Positions 1 to 7,913 of a DNA stretch of 16,875 nucleotides are shown in pieces. How positions within the stretch are numbered: the stretch's first letter is position 1; each line of letters begins with the position of its first letter. Under the pieces are notes generated by a model that was not told the origin of the DNA, ran no database searches, and saw only the letters and a list, made by a program, of their open reading frames with translations. The DNA comes from Rickettsiales bacterium (GTDB lineage: Bacteria; Pseudomonadota; Alphaproteobacteria; Rickettsiales; Anaplasmataceae): the NCBI GenBank assembly GCA_031284675.1, contig JAITXQ010000009.1, forward strand, positions 1 through 16,875, given 5' to 3'. The position numbers and the translations under genes were made by a program.

Positions 1-98
1 TTAAACTTTTTCATAGAAACAACAGCGTTTTTTCTTTAACTCTTTGGATAATTTAATGGTAAAAATTTTAGAGAGAAATTTTACACATAATCGCTTCC

Positions 99-320
99 TT
101 AAGTTGACGCCATTGTGTGTTGAGTAACGACAATTTGATCTGAGCTAGGATTCCTGTTTGTTGAATGAATAGGTGGTGTTTGAAATGGTTTAAATGCACG
201 GTTTAATGCCTTCATTTCTATTTCTTCAACAAAGAGTTCTTCTTGCGGGATATAGTGGTTATGCGTTGCAGGTCGTTCAGTGAGATTTTCATATGTTTCT
301 TTCAACCAAGCTCCGATCAT
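99..320 (-). CDS. Hypothetical small protein, 73 aa
   Basis: Family not recognised. The ATG is preceded by AGGGG about 7 nt upstream, and only 10 nt separate it from the stop of the 51-aa gene before it, so the two are probably co-transcribed. The N-terminal half (residues 1-45) is charged and looks folded (start MIGAWLKETYENLTERP). The C-terminal third is rich in Pro, Ser, Thr and Asn and looks disordered. No signal peptide, membrane segment or known motif is visible. Near its end the other two frames of the same strand are also open, so the true C-terminus is uncertain: a shift after about residue 45 could give a different tail. Reality of the gene is inferred from the ribosome site and promoter context. 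Confidence 0.5.
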   Translation of the reverse strand: MIGAWLKETYENLTERPATHNHYIPQEELFVEEIEMKALNRAFKPFQTPPIHSTNRNPSSDQIVVTQHTMAST

Positions 321-330
321 ACATGAACCC

Positions 331-486
331 CTATGCTTTTTCTTTAAATTGTTTCCATGATCTACTGAAACTTGCTAATGTGTTATTGAAGAAAATATTT
401 ATATTTTCTCTTGTATTATATTTATAGCTTTCGTTACATTCATGTTTTTCTACATGTTTCCAGCCTTCTTCATCTAATGTGCTCAT
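331..486 (-). CDS. Hypothetical small protein, 51 aa
   Basis: Family not recognised. The open frame extends upstream to 642, but the ATG at 486 is chosen because AGGAAT lies 7 nt before it and the consensus promoter at 520-548 would be inside the gene otherwise. The product (start MSTLDEEGWKHVEKHE) is small, polar, rich in Asn, Glu and Lys, with aromatic residues and no membrane segment. It is the first gene of a probable two-gene leftward transcript with the 73-aa gene. A DNA-binding, antitoxin or phage-type role cannot be claimed from what is visible. Codon and residue make-up look coding, but the short length keeps confidence moderate. Confidence 0.5.
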   Translation of the reverse strand: MSTLDEEGWKHVEKHECNESYKYNTRENINIFFNNTLASFSRSWKQFKEKA

Positions 487-519
487 TTTAAATTCCTGTT
501 TTATTGTTAATATATATAT

Positions 520-548
520 ATTATATGTTAATAAATTAAAATTGTCAA
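520..548 (-). promoter_or_regulatory. Consensus sigma70 promoter for the small leftward genes
   Basis: Read on the minus strand, TTGACA (548-543), a 17-nt spacer and TATAAT (525-520) match the bacterial sigma70 consensus at all 12 positions with ideal spacing. The predicted RNA start is near 513, giving a leader of about 27 nt that contains the AGGAAT ribosome site of the 51-aa gene. It is the best promoter match found in the window. Confidence 0.75.
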
Positions 549-629
549 GGATGGGTTTGTTTGTATTGTGTAAAGTTTCCGTTGTTTTCTTTAAATTTGC
601 TTCAAGTGTTGAACAGTGGGCGCTTAAAC

Positions 630-658
630 TTGACATTTTCAAAGTATTTAGGTAATAT
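630..658 (+). promoter_or_regulatory. Probable sigma70 promoter for the broken rightward gene
   Basis: TTGACA (630-635), a 17-nt spacer and TAATAT (653-658, 4 of 6 matches to TATAAT) lie 36 nt before the ATG at 694. It is back to back with the minus-strand promoter at 520-548; the two -35 boxes are separated by 81 nt (549-629), a divergent control region. Confidence 0.5.
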
Positions 659-693
659 TGCTATATATTAATTACATAAAGCTAGGAGAGAAT

Positions 694-1399
694 ATGCCTA
701 CTAATTCTGATGAGCAAAGAAAACTTTCACTTGAAGAACGGATAGTTATTATGTCTTTAACATCTGTGGAAAATTTAAGAATCTATAATGTTGAATCAGT
801 TAAGAAAACGACTGACACAATAAGTTATTATGTTGAACAAATAAAGGAGCCCTCTGAGGAATTTATTAAGCAAATCAATGAGATACATACTTCATTTATG
901 TGGAAACTTGATCGTCTTGATCATGATACCTTGAGAGAACGCTTTAATGAAGGAGTAACAATAGATGCACTAAAAGAATATGTGCAATCTGTTGGACAAT
1001 ACTTAGAATGCACTTCAAAGATTTTATATAAATTTGGTAAGTTAAATGATGAAAAACAACAAGGTAGTGATTTAGTAGCAGAAAAACTTAAAATAATAGA
1101 AGAGATTTCAAATCCTAAAAGCAAGCCAAACGCTTGTAGAACTTGTTGTGCTTTAAGTGGTGGTGCAATTATTGGAATAGCTATAGCATATAGCTCCTGC
1201 TATTGTTGCTGTTGCAGTATTTATTGCAGCCACTGTTGTTGGTGTACTGGTAGGTTATGGTACTGGAAAATTTTGTGAAAAGGTCAGTGAAGAAAAGCAA
1301 AAGGATCCTTATATGAGCACAGGTACTGCAATTAAGAACGTACTTACTCCTGAGTGTTTGAAATACAATCACAAGTTTACCAATAAGGCAGGCATTTAG
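694..1399 (+). pseudogene. Frameshifted Wolbachia-type hypothetical membrane protein
   Basis: The ATG at 694 has a good ribosome site (AGGAGAG just upstream). The first frame gives a polar, helical region of about 150 residues rich in Glu and Lys (start MPTNSDEQRK), then a Cys-containing linker and the start of a Gly/Ala/Ile membrane segment. There the frame fails into a run of Cys and Ser. In the next frame the membrane segment continues sensibly (PAIVAVAVFIAATVVG), followed by a charged tail ending with TAG at 1397-1399. Removing the single T at 1189 joins both parts into a smooth 234-aa protein (GIAIAIAPAIVAVAV at the seam). One or two C-terminal membrane helices and a cytoplasmic N-terminal domain are likely. 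Function unknown. It could be a true mutation or a sequencing error. Confidence 0.7.
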
Positions 1400-1401
1400 T
1401 A

Positions 1402-1430
1402 TTGACTTTATAACGATAGTCACTTTAAAT
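1402..1430 (+). promoter_or_regulatory. Candidate promoter of the nuoJ-ccmE operon
   Basis: TTGACT (1402-1407) and TTAAAT (1425-1430) with a 17-nt spacer start 3 nt after the stop of the broken gene and 30 nt before nuoJ. The -10 box matches at only 4 of 6 positions, so this is a moderate call supported mainly by position. Confidence 0.4.
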
Positions 1431-1459
1431 TAGTAACTATTGTTGCAGCTAAAGTATCA

Positions 1460-2047
1460 ATGCCTTTTTTCTTTTATTTTTTTGCAATTCTAAGCATTTT
1501 ATCTGCTGTTTGTGTCATTAGCGTAAGAAATCCTGTGCATGCAGTATTATTTTTAATTTTTACCTTCGTTAATTCTGCAGTTCTTTTTATTCTCCTTGGA
1601 GCTGAATTCATCGCTATGATGGTACTGATAGTATATATCGGTGCGGTTGCAGTGTTATTCCTTTTTGTAGTTATGATGCTCGATATTGACTACATAAAGT
1701 TGCGCCAGGGTTTTGCGAAGTATTTCACTCTTAGTGCTATATTATGTGTTGTGTTTTTTCTGATTATCAGTTTTGTAATCCGCAGCTCAACGCTGAATAT
1801 AAGTAATGTTATAAACTATAATGCCAATAACGTGAAAGCTATTGGTAATTTGCTCTACACTGACTACATGTATGCTTTTCACCTTTCTGGTATTCTGCTA
1901 CTTGTTGCAATTGTTGGTGCAATTGCTCTTACTTTACAAGATAAGAAAAAAGGGATTAAAAAACAGAATGTACTAAAACAATTGACGCAATCTTCATCTA
2001 TAAAGTTGGTTAAGGCTAAATTTGGAAAAGGAGTGGAATGGAAATAG
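1460..2047 (+). CDS. nuoJ: NADH-quinone oxidoreductase subunit J
   Basis: Membrane subunit of respiratory complex I, which couples NADH oxidation and quinone reduction to proton pumping. The 195-aa product has the NuoJ/ND6 pattern: an early hydrophobic helix, the [18 protein letters not shown] segment, and the conserved pi-bulge helix region (about residues 50-70, [20 protein letters not shown]), with five predicted membrane helices and a basic C-terminal tail. Length is normal for the family. The ATG at 1460 is chosen because it gives the standard N-terminus, although no clear ribosome site precedes it. It overlaps nuoK by 10 nt and begins the operon. nuoA-I are absent from this window, in line with the dispersed nuo genes of Rickettsiales. 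Confidence 0.95.
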   Translation: MPFFFYFFAILSILSAVCVISVRNPVHAVLFLIFTFVNSAVLFILLGAEFIAMMVLIVYIGAVAVLFLFVVMMLDIDYIKLRQGFAKYFTLSAILCVVFFLIISFVIRSSTLNISNVINYNANNVKAIGNLLYTDYMYAFHLSGILLLVAIVGAIALTLQDKKKGIKKQNVLKQLTQSSSIKLVKAKFGKGVEWK

Positions 2048-2346
2048 GATTAAATCATTTTTTGATAGTTGCTGCTATTTTGTTCACTATTGGAGTGTGC
2101 GGTATTTTCATCAATCGTAAAAGCATAATCAACATACTGTTGTCAATAGAAATATTATTGCTGGCAATTAACGTCAATTTGGTTGCTTTTTCTGCCTTTA
2201 TGAATGATATAGTTGGGCAGATTTTTGTTATGTTTGTTTTAACTGTTGCGGCGGCGGAGTCAGGAGTAGGGCTTGCAATATTAGTTGTATACTATAGAAG
2301 CTGTGGCAACATAGATGTTGAGCAAGCAAATTTAATGAAAGAATGA
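2038..2346 (+). CDS. nuoK: NADH-quinone oxidoreductase subunit K
   Basis: Complex I membrane subunit homologous to mitochondrial ND4L and to Mrp antiporter C subunits. It contributes to the proton path between NuoJ and NuoN. The 102-aa length is typical, with three membrane helices. The two conserved buried glutamates are visible as E38 ([14 protein letters not shown]) and E74 ([13 protein letters not shown]), matching E36 and E72 of the E. coli protein. The ATG is preceded by AAGGAG inside the end of nuoJ, so the 10-nt overlap suggests coupled translation. nuoL follows after 4 nt. Confidence 0.97.
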   Translation: MEIGLNHFLIVAAILFTIGVCGIFINRKSIINILLSIEILLLAINVNLVAFSAFMNDIVGQIFVMFVLTVAAAESGVGLAILVVYYRSCGNIDVEQANLMKE

Positions 2347-2350
2347 AAGT

Positions 2351-4204
2351 ATGACGGGTATACTGGTATTAATAGTATTTTTGCCACTGTTTGGTTCGTT
2401 ATTCGCAGCTTTTTTTAGAAAAGGTATTTTTAGTCAGTTAATTACAACTGCAGGAATTGGAATATCTGCAGTTTTATCTTGGTATGTTTTTCTTACCTTC
2501 TCTGAAAATTATCATTTAGTTTTATTTCCTTTATTTTCATTGAGCATCTTAAAGGTAAATTGGGCGATTAGTGTTGATGCTCTTTCGTCCTTAATGCTGA
2601 TTGTTATTACCACCGTTTCACTAGTAGTCCACCTCTATTCTATCGGTTATATGGAACATGATAAAGGGAAGTTGAGGTTTTTTTCTTACCTATCGCTGTT
2701 TACGTTTTGCATGATTGTGCTGGTTGTGAGCGATAATTTTGTACAGCTTTTCTTTGGCTGGGAAGGGGTTGGCCTATGTTCTTATTTACTCATAGGATTT
2801 TGGTTTCAAAAATATTCTGCCAATAATGCAGCAATCAAAGCATTTGTTGTAAATAGGGTAGGAGACTTTGCACTATTAATTGGAATCTTTCTTATTTATT
2901 ATACATTTCACTCTTTGAAATTTACTGAAGTTTTTGACACAGCTGATCTTCTTGGAACTCAGAACATTAAGGCATTCTGCTGTGAATTTAAAATTATTCA
3001 TATAATATGCATATTACTTTTTATTGGCTGTATGGGTAAATCTGCTCAGCTTGGCTTACATGTTTGGCTGCCAGATGCGATGGAAGGGCCAACCCCCGTC
3101 TCTGCACTTATTCATGCAGCAACTATGGTAACAGCGGGTATATTTTTAGTAGCAAAATGTTCTCCATTGTTTGAGTTATCAAATGTGGCAAGAGAATCGA
3201 TAGTTATTGTGGGGGCACTAACTGCTTTTTTTGCAGCTACGATTGCAATTACTCAGAACGATATAAAAAAAATAATTGCTTATTCAACGTGCAGTCAACT
3301 TGGTTATATGTTCATGGCATGTGGGCTTTCTGCTTACAACGTTGCTATTTTTCATTTAATGACACACGCTTTTTTTAAAGCTTTACTGTTTCTTGGTGTA
3401 GGCAATGTGATTCATGCAATGCATCATGAGCAAAATATTCAGAAAATGGGAAATTGCTGGAAGAAAATTCCTTACACTTACGCTCTCATGTGGATTGGGT
3501 CTCTTGCGCTTTCTGGAATATTTCCATTTGCAGGTTTTTACTCAAAGGATTTAATAATCGAGCACGCTTACAGTGCGGATAGTTTTGCTTTTGTAGTAAG
3601 CTTAATCGTTGCATTCTTTACAGCATTCTACTCCTGGAGGTTATTGCTCCTTGTGTTTCATAGCCAAAAACAAAGTAAAATTAATATACATGAAGCACCA
3701 AAGATTATGCTTATACCACTACTGATACTTGCTTTTGGATCGGTATTTTCTGGAATATGGGGAGCGAATATTTTGAACATAACTAGCAATGCATTTTGGA
3801 AATCAAGTTTAGTAGTTGTTGATGAGCATGAAGTTCATAATTTCTTTATAAAATTACTACCGACCTTGGCAAGCCTAAGTGGAATAGCACTTGCGTGCCT
3901 GATTTACTACTATCACATAATTAAGCAAATTAGGAGTAAATTTTTACTTAGATTTTTGCAGAATAAATGGTACTTTGATGAGGTATATGAGTTTGTTATA
4001 ATTGCACCGATAAGGTTTACATCTAAACTTCTATGGAAGTTTGATGTTAAGGCTATTGATTCATTTGGACCAAATGGTGTTGTAAGATTGGTTAATGAAT
4101 GTTCAAAAAGTTCAATAAAGTTACAAACTGGTTATATATTTGATTATGTGTTTATTATGTTTGTTACTCTAATAATCGGTGCTTTGTATATTATTTGGAA
4201 TTAA
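2351..4204 (+). CDS. nuoL: NADH-quinone oxidoreductase subunit L
   Basis: Distal antiporter-like subunit of complex I (ND5 family), 617 aa, with many membrane helices and the long C-terminal section that forms the lateral helix HL. Key channel residues are present: E138 in FFGWEGVGLCSYLL, D172 in VNRVGDFALL, K230 in CMGKSAQLGLHVWLPDAMEG, and H255 in SALIHAATMVTAG. The proton-conducting core therefore looks intact. Length is normal. The ATG lies 4 nt after the nuoK stop, with only a weak purine-rich ribosome site, which suggests re-initiation by ribosomes leaving nuoK. Confidence 0.97.
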   Translation: MTGILVLIVFLPLFGSLFAAFFRKGIFSQLITTAGIGISAVLSWYVFLTFSENYHLVLFPLFSLSILKVNWAISVDALSSLMLIVITTVSLVVHLYSIGYMEHDKGKLRFFSYLSLFTFCMIVLVVSDNFVQLFFGWEGVGLCSYLLIGFWFQKYSANNAAIKAFVVNRVGDFALLIGIFLIYYTFHSLKFTEVFDTADLLGTQNIKAFCCEFKIIHIICILLFIGCMGKSAQLGLHVWLPDAMEGPTPVSALIHAATMVTAGIFLVAKCSPLFELSNVARESIVIVGALTAFFAATIAITQNDIKKIIAYSTCSQLGYMFMACGLSAYNVAIFHLMTHAFFKALLFLGVGNVIHAMHHEQNIQKMGNCWKKIPYTYALMWIGSLALSGIFPFAGFYSKDLIIEHAYSADSFAFVVSLIVAFFTAFYSWRLLLLVFHSQKQSKINIHEAPKIMLIPLLILAFGSVFSGIWGANILNITSNAFWKSSLVVVDEHEVHNFFIKLLPTLASLSGIALACLIYYYHIIKQIRSKFLLRFLQNKWYFDEVYEFVIIAPIRFTSKLLWKFDVKAIDSFGPNGVVRLVNECSKSSIKLQTGYIFDYVFIMFVTLIIGALYIIWN

Positions 4205-4211
4205 ACAAAAA

Positions 4212-5654
4212 GTGTTGTTACTTAGTATATTCTTGCTTCCACTGATAGGAGCGTTAATTTTATCTTTAATCAAGATTAATCATAAATCTATATACCTAAG
4301 ATTCCTTTCTCTATTTTTTGCTGTACTTCCATTTTTGCTTAGCGTTGTAACTTTTGTAGAGTTTGACTATAACAATGTAGACTTTCAGTTTGTCAGCTAT
4401 CCAATCAGAAATGTTGGAATAGGGGTGGATGGCATATCGTTGCTTTTCCTTCTGCTTACAACTTTCTTATTTGTCATTTGTATGCTCTACAATTGCAAAA
4501 TGAGTTATACAACCCTCAAACCATATATGGCATTGTTTTTACTACTTGAGAGCTTTGTAGTCGGTTTCTTTATTTCACTGAATATTGTAAGCTTTTATAT
4601 ATTTTTTGAAGCTGTTTTAATACCAATGTTCTTTATTATTGGCATTTGGGGAGGAAAACAAAGGGTATATGCAACATTTAAATTGTTTCTCTACACGTTG
4701 ACTGGTTCTTTATTATTTCTACTTGGGTTGGTATACATCTATAGTGTTTTTGGAACGTTTAGTATACAAAAATTAGCTACATTAGTGCCAAGCCTTGATC
4801 TTGAAGTGCAGTCATTGTTATGGATTGCATTTTTTATTTCTTTTGCAATAAAAGTTTCAATGTTTCCATTTCACACTTGGCTTCCTGATGCGCATGTGCA
4901 ATCACCAACTTCTGGATCTGTGATTTTAGCTGGCTTGCTTATTAAAATGGGAGGGTACGGATTTTTAAGGTTTTCTATTCCAATGCTTCCTCAGGCAAGT
5001 TTGTATTTTTCAAATTTTGTTGTTGTGCTGAGCATTATTGCGGTAATATATGCTTCTCTCGTTGCGTTTGCTCAGGATGACATAAAAAAATTAATTGCAT
5101 ATTCCTCAATAGCGCATATGGGGATCGTTACTGCTGGCCTCTTTTCGTTTTGTGAAGAGGGAGTGCTCGGCGCTATATTTCAAATGATTAGTCATGGCCT
5201 TATTTCTGCTGCTTTATTTTTATGTGTTGGAATGCTATATACTCGAACTGGAACTTTGGAAATTGCAAAGTATTTTGGCATAGTAAACACAATGCCCAAG
5301 TTCGGTTTTATGTTTATTTTATTTTCAATGGCTTCAATAGGGCTACCGGGAACATCTGGGTTCATAGGCGAGTTTTTGGCTATGGTTGGAATGTTTAAGA
5401 GCATAGGATTTTTTACAGGATTTATCGCACTTGGCACTATTTTGAGCGCAATTTATATGCTGAATTTATGTAAACAAACAATATGGGGGGGTAGTTATTC
5501 TAAATTGTTAAATAACTGCCTGGATAACATAGAATTTTCTGTCTTAATTCTGCTTGCAGTGTTTGTTATTTTGCTCGGATTCTACCCGACTCTTGCACTG
5601 AATTATTTGAAGCCATGTATGGCAAATTTGTTAGTCAAATATAATGCCTTATGA
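4212..5654 (+). CDS. nuoM: NADH-quinone oxidoreductase subunit M
   Basis: Antiporter-like complex I subunit (ND4 family). The motifs FEAVLIPMFFIIGIWGG (channel glutamate), KVSMFPFHTWLPDAHVQSPT (channel lysine and helix-break region) and DDIKKLIAYSSIAHMGIV are all present, followed by the usual C-terminal helices. The start is uncertain. The frame is open back to a GTG at 4179 (491 aa), which would overlap nuoL by 26 nt and add an unusual leader (LCILFGIKQK). The GTG at 4212, used here (480 aa), or the adjacent TTG gives the standard family N-terminus (LLLSIFLLPLIGALIL) and begins 7 nt after the nuoL stop. Neither has a strong ribosome site. It ends in an ATGA overlap with nuoN. Confidence 0.95.
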   Translation: MLLLSIFLLPLIGALILSLIKINHKSIYLRFLSLFFAVLPFLLSVVTFVEFDYNNVDFQFVSYPIRNVGIGVDGISLLFLLLTTFLFVICMLYNCKMSYTTLKPYMALFLLLESFVVGFFISLNIVSFYIFFEAVLIPMFFIIGIWGGKQRVYATFKLFLYTLTGSLLFLLGLVYIYSVFGTFSIQKLATLVPSLDLEVQSLLWIAFFISFAIKVSMFPFHTWLPDAHVQSPTSGSVILAGLLIKMGGYGFLRFSIPMLPQASLYFSNFVVVLSIIAVIYASLVAFAQDDIKKLIAYSSIAHMGIVTAGLFSFCEEGVLGAIFQMISHGLISAALFLCVGMLYTRTGTLEIAKYFGIVNTMPKFGFMFILFSMASIGLPGTSGFIGEFLAMVGMFKSIGFFTGFIALGTILSAIYMLNLCKQTIWGGSYSKLLNNCLDNIEFSVLILLAVFVILLGFYPTLALNYLKPCMANLLVKYNAL

Positions 5655-7051
5655 ACTATATACAGATATTGCCAGAAACTTTTTCTATTGTCTCCTCATT
5701 ATTGTTGCTTCTACTTGGAATTATATTTAACCGCCGCATTATCAACTTACTAGCGTTTGGCTGCACAATGGTAACTTTGATTGTTTTAATTCTTTCGGCA
5801 GGAAATAATGAAGTTCTTCTCTTTAATTCGTTATTAAAACTCAATTTATATATCAGGTTAGCCCAAGGGTTGATCCTTACCGCAGGAATTTTAGTACTTT
5901 TGCTGCTGAATTTATCAAAGTATGACTATAAATATGAATTTTCAATACTGATTCTTTTTGCACTGTTTGGTATGATAATTTTGGTTTCAGCAAATAGTCT
6001 AATTTCTTTTTACTTAGCTTTTGAGTTGATGAGTATATCTTTATATGTTCTTGCGAGCTTTAATAAAGATTCAGTTTATTCATGTGAAGCAGGAGTGAAA
6101 TATTTTACACTTAGCGCACTATCTTCCTGTATTATGCTATATGGAATGTCGCTGCTTTATGGATATACAGGACAAGTCAATTTCTCTGAGCTCGGTTCAT
6201 TCCTGCAAAACCATCAGGTAACTTATGGAATAGTTTTCGGATTGGTCTTTATTCTGATTGGCTTATGCTTTAAATTAGCTGTTGCTCCTTTTCATATGTG
6301 GGCTCCAGATGTTTATCAAGGTGCACCTACCATAGTAACTGCGTTTTTTTCTACAGCTCCAAAAGCTGCACTTGTAACATTTTTAATTCGATTGATGAAT
6401 GAAGAGTTAGTAAATGTAGAAAAGTATGTTCAACCTATTTTTTTATATGTTTCAGCATTATCCGTGCTTATCTCAGCTTTTGGGGCTTTGCGTCAGCAAA
6501 ACTTGAAAAGGCTTCTAGCTTATAGTTCAATAGGTCATGTTGGTTTTATATTTGCTTCACTTTCTATCTTTACACAAGCAGGAATAAATAGTGCTTTAAT
6601 GTATTTAGTGATATATATCATCACAAGCATAGGATTGTTCTCATATTTCATACAAATTGATGACGATTATTGCAATATTGCAAATTTATCTGGTATAGGG
6701 AAAAAACGCCCGATTTTAGCATTTCATCTTTCTGTACTGTTACTCTCGATGTCGGGAATACCGCCACTTGCAGGGTTTTTTGCTAAACTTTTTATATTTA
6801 AAAGCTTAATAAATTCTGGCTTTATCAGTATGTCTGTGATTCTCGTGATAGCGAGTGTTATATCGTGTTACTATTATCTGAATATCATAAAAGTTATGTA
6901 TTTTGATAAGGCTAGTGGTAATAAAATTACTTATTCTAAGGGTCTATTCATTATCACTTCAGTGGCTTCATTAATGAATATCATTCTTTTTATATATGCA
7001 GAGGATTTATACTCGTTAATCCATTTGGTAACTAAAGGGTTAGTAAAGTGA
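5651..7051 (+). CDS. nuoN: NADH-quinone oxidoreductase subunit N
   Basis: Third antiporter-like subunit of complex I (ND2 family), 466 aa, about 14 membrane helices. Visible family features are the channel glutamate E125 (YLAFELMSISLYVLASF), K208 in GLCFKLAVAPFHMWAPDVYQ, K238 in FFSTAPKAALVTF, and the LLAYSSIGHVGF segment. Its ATG overlaps the nuoM TGA (ATGA), and its own TGA overlaps the birA GTG (GTGA). Such 4-nt overlaps usually mean translational coupling. The gene appears complete. Confidence 0.97.
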   Translation: MNYIQILPETFSIVSSLLLLLLGIIFNRRIINLLAFGCTMVTLIVLILSAGNNEVLLFNSLLKLNLYIRLAQGLILTAGILVLLLLNLSKYDYKYEFSILILFALFGMIILVSANSLISFYLAFELMSISLYVLASFNKDSVYSCEAGVKYFTLSALSSCIMLYGMSLLYGYTGQVNFSELGSFLQNHQVTYGIVFGLVFILIGLCFKLAVAPFHMWAPDVYQGAPTIVTAFFSTAPKAALVTFLIRLMNEELVNVEKYVQPIFLYVSALSVLISAFGALRQQNLKRLLAYSSIGHVGFIFASLSIFTQAGINSALMYLVIYIITSIGLFSYFIQIDDDYCNIANLSGIGKKRPILAFHLSVLLLSMSGIPPLAGFFAKLFIFKSLINSGFISMSVILVIASVISCYYYLNIIKVMYFDKASGNKITYSKGLFIITSVASLMNIILFIYAEDLYSLIHLVTKGLVK

Positions 7052-7779
7052 TCCCCGAAACATTTGAGGGCTTTCATATTTATCATTATAAAGAAGTTTC
7101 AAGCACTAATAGAGAGGCATTGGATTTAATTGATAGAGGAATATCCAATGAAACCATCATTATTGCCAATAAACAAATAGAGGGTAGAGGGCGTACTGGA
7201 AAAAGTTGGGTTTCTCCAGAAGGTAATTTCTATGCGAGTTTGGTGATAAATCAAGTTACAGATATTGGCAAATTAACAGAATTGACTTTTGTTACTGCTC
7301 TTGCTGTTGGAGATACATTACTGTCATTTATAAATGACAGTAATGTTCAATATAAATGGCCGAATGACGTTTTTATTGATGGTAAGAAAATAAGTGGAAT
7401 ATTGCTTGAAAAAAAATCAAATTTAAGTTGGCTGGTTATAGGAATTGGAATTAACATTAATCATGCACCAATTTCCGAAGCTACATGCATTAGCGATTAT
7501 GGTGGGCCTACATCCAACATAGATTTATTAAAAGAGCTAGTGTCAAATTTTAACAAGGTAAGAAAACAATGGCTATTTGATGGGTTTCATGCTATAAGAG
7601 AAATGTGGCTCACAAGAGCATTTAAGCTGAATAAGCAAATCAGTATAAAATTAGCTGACAAATTGTATGAGGGGATTTTTACTGATATAGATAAAAGTGG
7701 CAAGTTGGTATTGCAGCAAAAAGATGGAAGCTTAACTTATTTTGATGCAGGTGAGTTATTTATTGGTAATACATTATGA
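7048..7779 (+). CDS. birA: Biotin--[acetyl-CoA-carboxylase] ligase
   Basis: Attaches biotin through biotinyl-5'-AMP to a lysine of biotin-carrier proteins of carboxylases; cytosolic. The 243-aa protein has the catalytic ligase domain: GRGRTGKSW at 46-54 (nucleotide/biotin loop), KWPNDV at 103-108, the DGKKISGILLE segment with the catalytic-region lysine, and GIGININH at 132-139, then a small C-terminal domain. There is no N-terminal helix-turn-helix, so this is the short form without the biotin-repressor function. The GTG start overlaps the nuoN stop by 4 nt, and ccmD starts on its own stop codon. Confidence 0.93.
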   Translation: MIPETFEGFHIYHYKEVSSTNREALDLIDRGISNETIIIANKQIEGRGRTGKSWVSPEGNFYASLVINQVTDIGKLTELTFVTALAVGDTLLSFINDSNVQYKWPNDVFIDGKKISGILLEKKSNLSWLVIGIGININHAPISEATCISDYGGPTSNIDLLKELVSNFNKVRKQWLFDGFHAIREMWLTRAFKLNKQISIKLADKLYEGIFTDIDKSGKLVLQQKDGSLTYFDAGELFIGNTL

Positions 7780-7913
7780 ACACATATGTAATTTTTGCTT
7801 ACCTTATTAGTTTTGCATTGATTGCTGGAGAACTGATTTTTACCACTTCTTGCTATATTAAAAGTAAAAAAATTTTAGAAAGCCTAAAAAATAATAATGA
7901 AGAAAAAACATAA
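7776..7913 (+). CDS. ccmD: Heme exporter / cytochrome c maturation protein CcmD
   Basis: A 45-aa reading frame (start MNTYVIFAYLISFALIAGEL) in the 117-nt space between birA and ccmE. It has one N-terminal membrane helix (about residues 3-26) followed by a short basic cytoplasmic tail (YIKSKKILESLKNN). This is the expected build of CcmD, which links the CcmABC heme-release complex to holo-CcmE. The ATG overlaps the birA TGA (ATGA), and the end overlaps ccmE by 17 nt. Position directly before ccmE is the usual ccmDE order. Sequence conservation in this family is weak, so the call rests on size, topology and neighbour. Confidence 0.85.
   Translation: MNTYVIFAYLISFALIAGELIFTTSCYIKSKKILESLKNNNEEKT

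Noticed and set aside
487..642. Upstream extension of the 51-aa frame to 103 aa on the minus strand
   Set aside because: It would put the consensus promoter inside the gene, has no ribosome site, and the ATG at 486 has a good one.
1176..1195. Programmed ribosomal frameshift in the broken gene
   Set aside because: No slippery heptamer, no evident downstream hairpin, and a single T deletion fully explains the two frames; decay or base-call error is simpler.
1181..1423. 80-aa minus-strand frame opposite the broken gene
   Set aside because: Low-complexity Asn/Ser/Cys product that is the complement of the Ala/Val-rich helix coding sequence.
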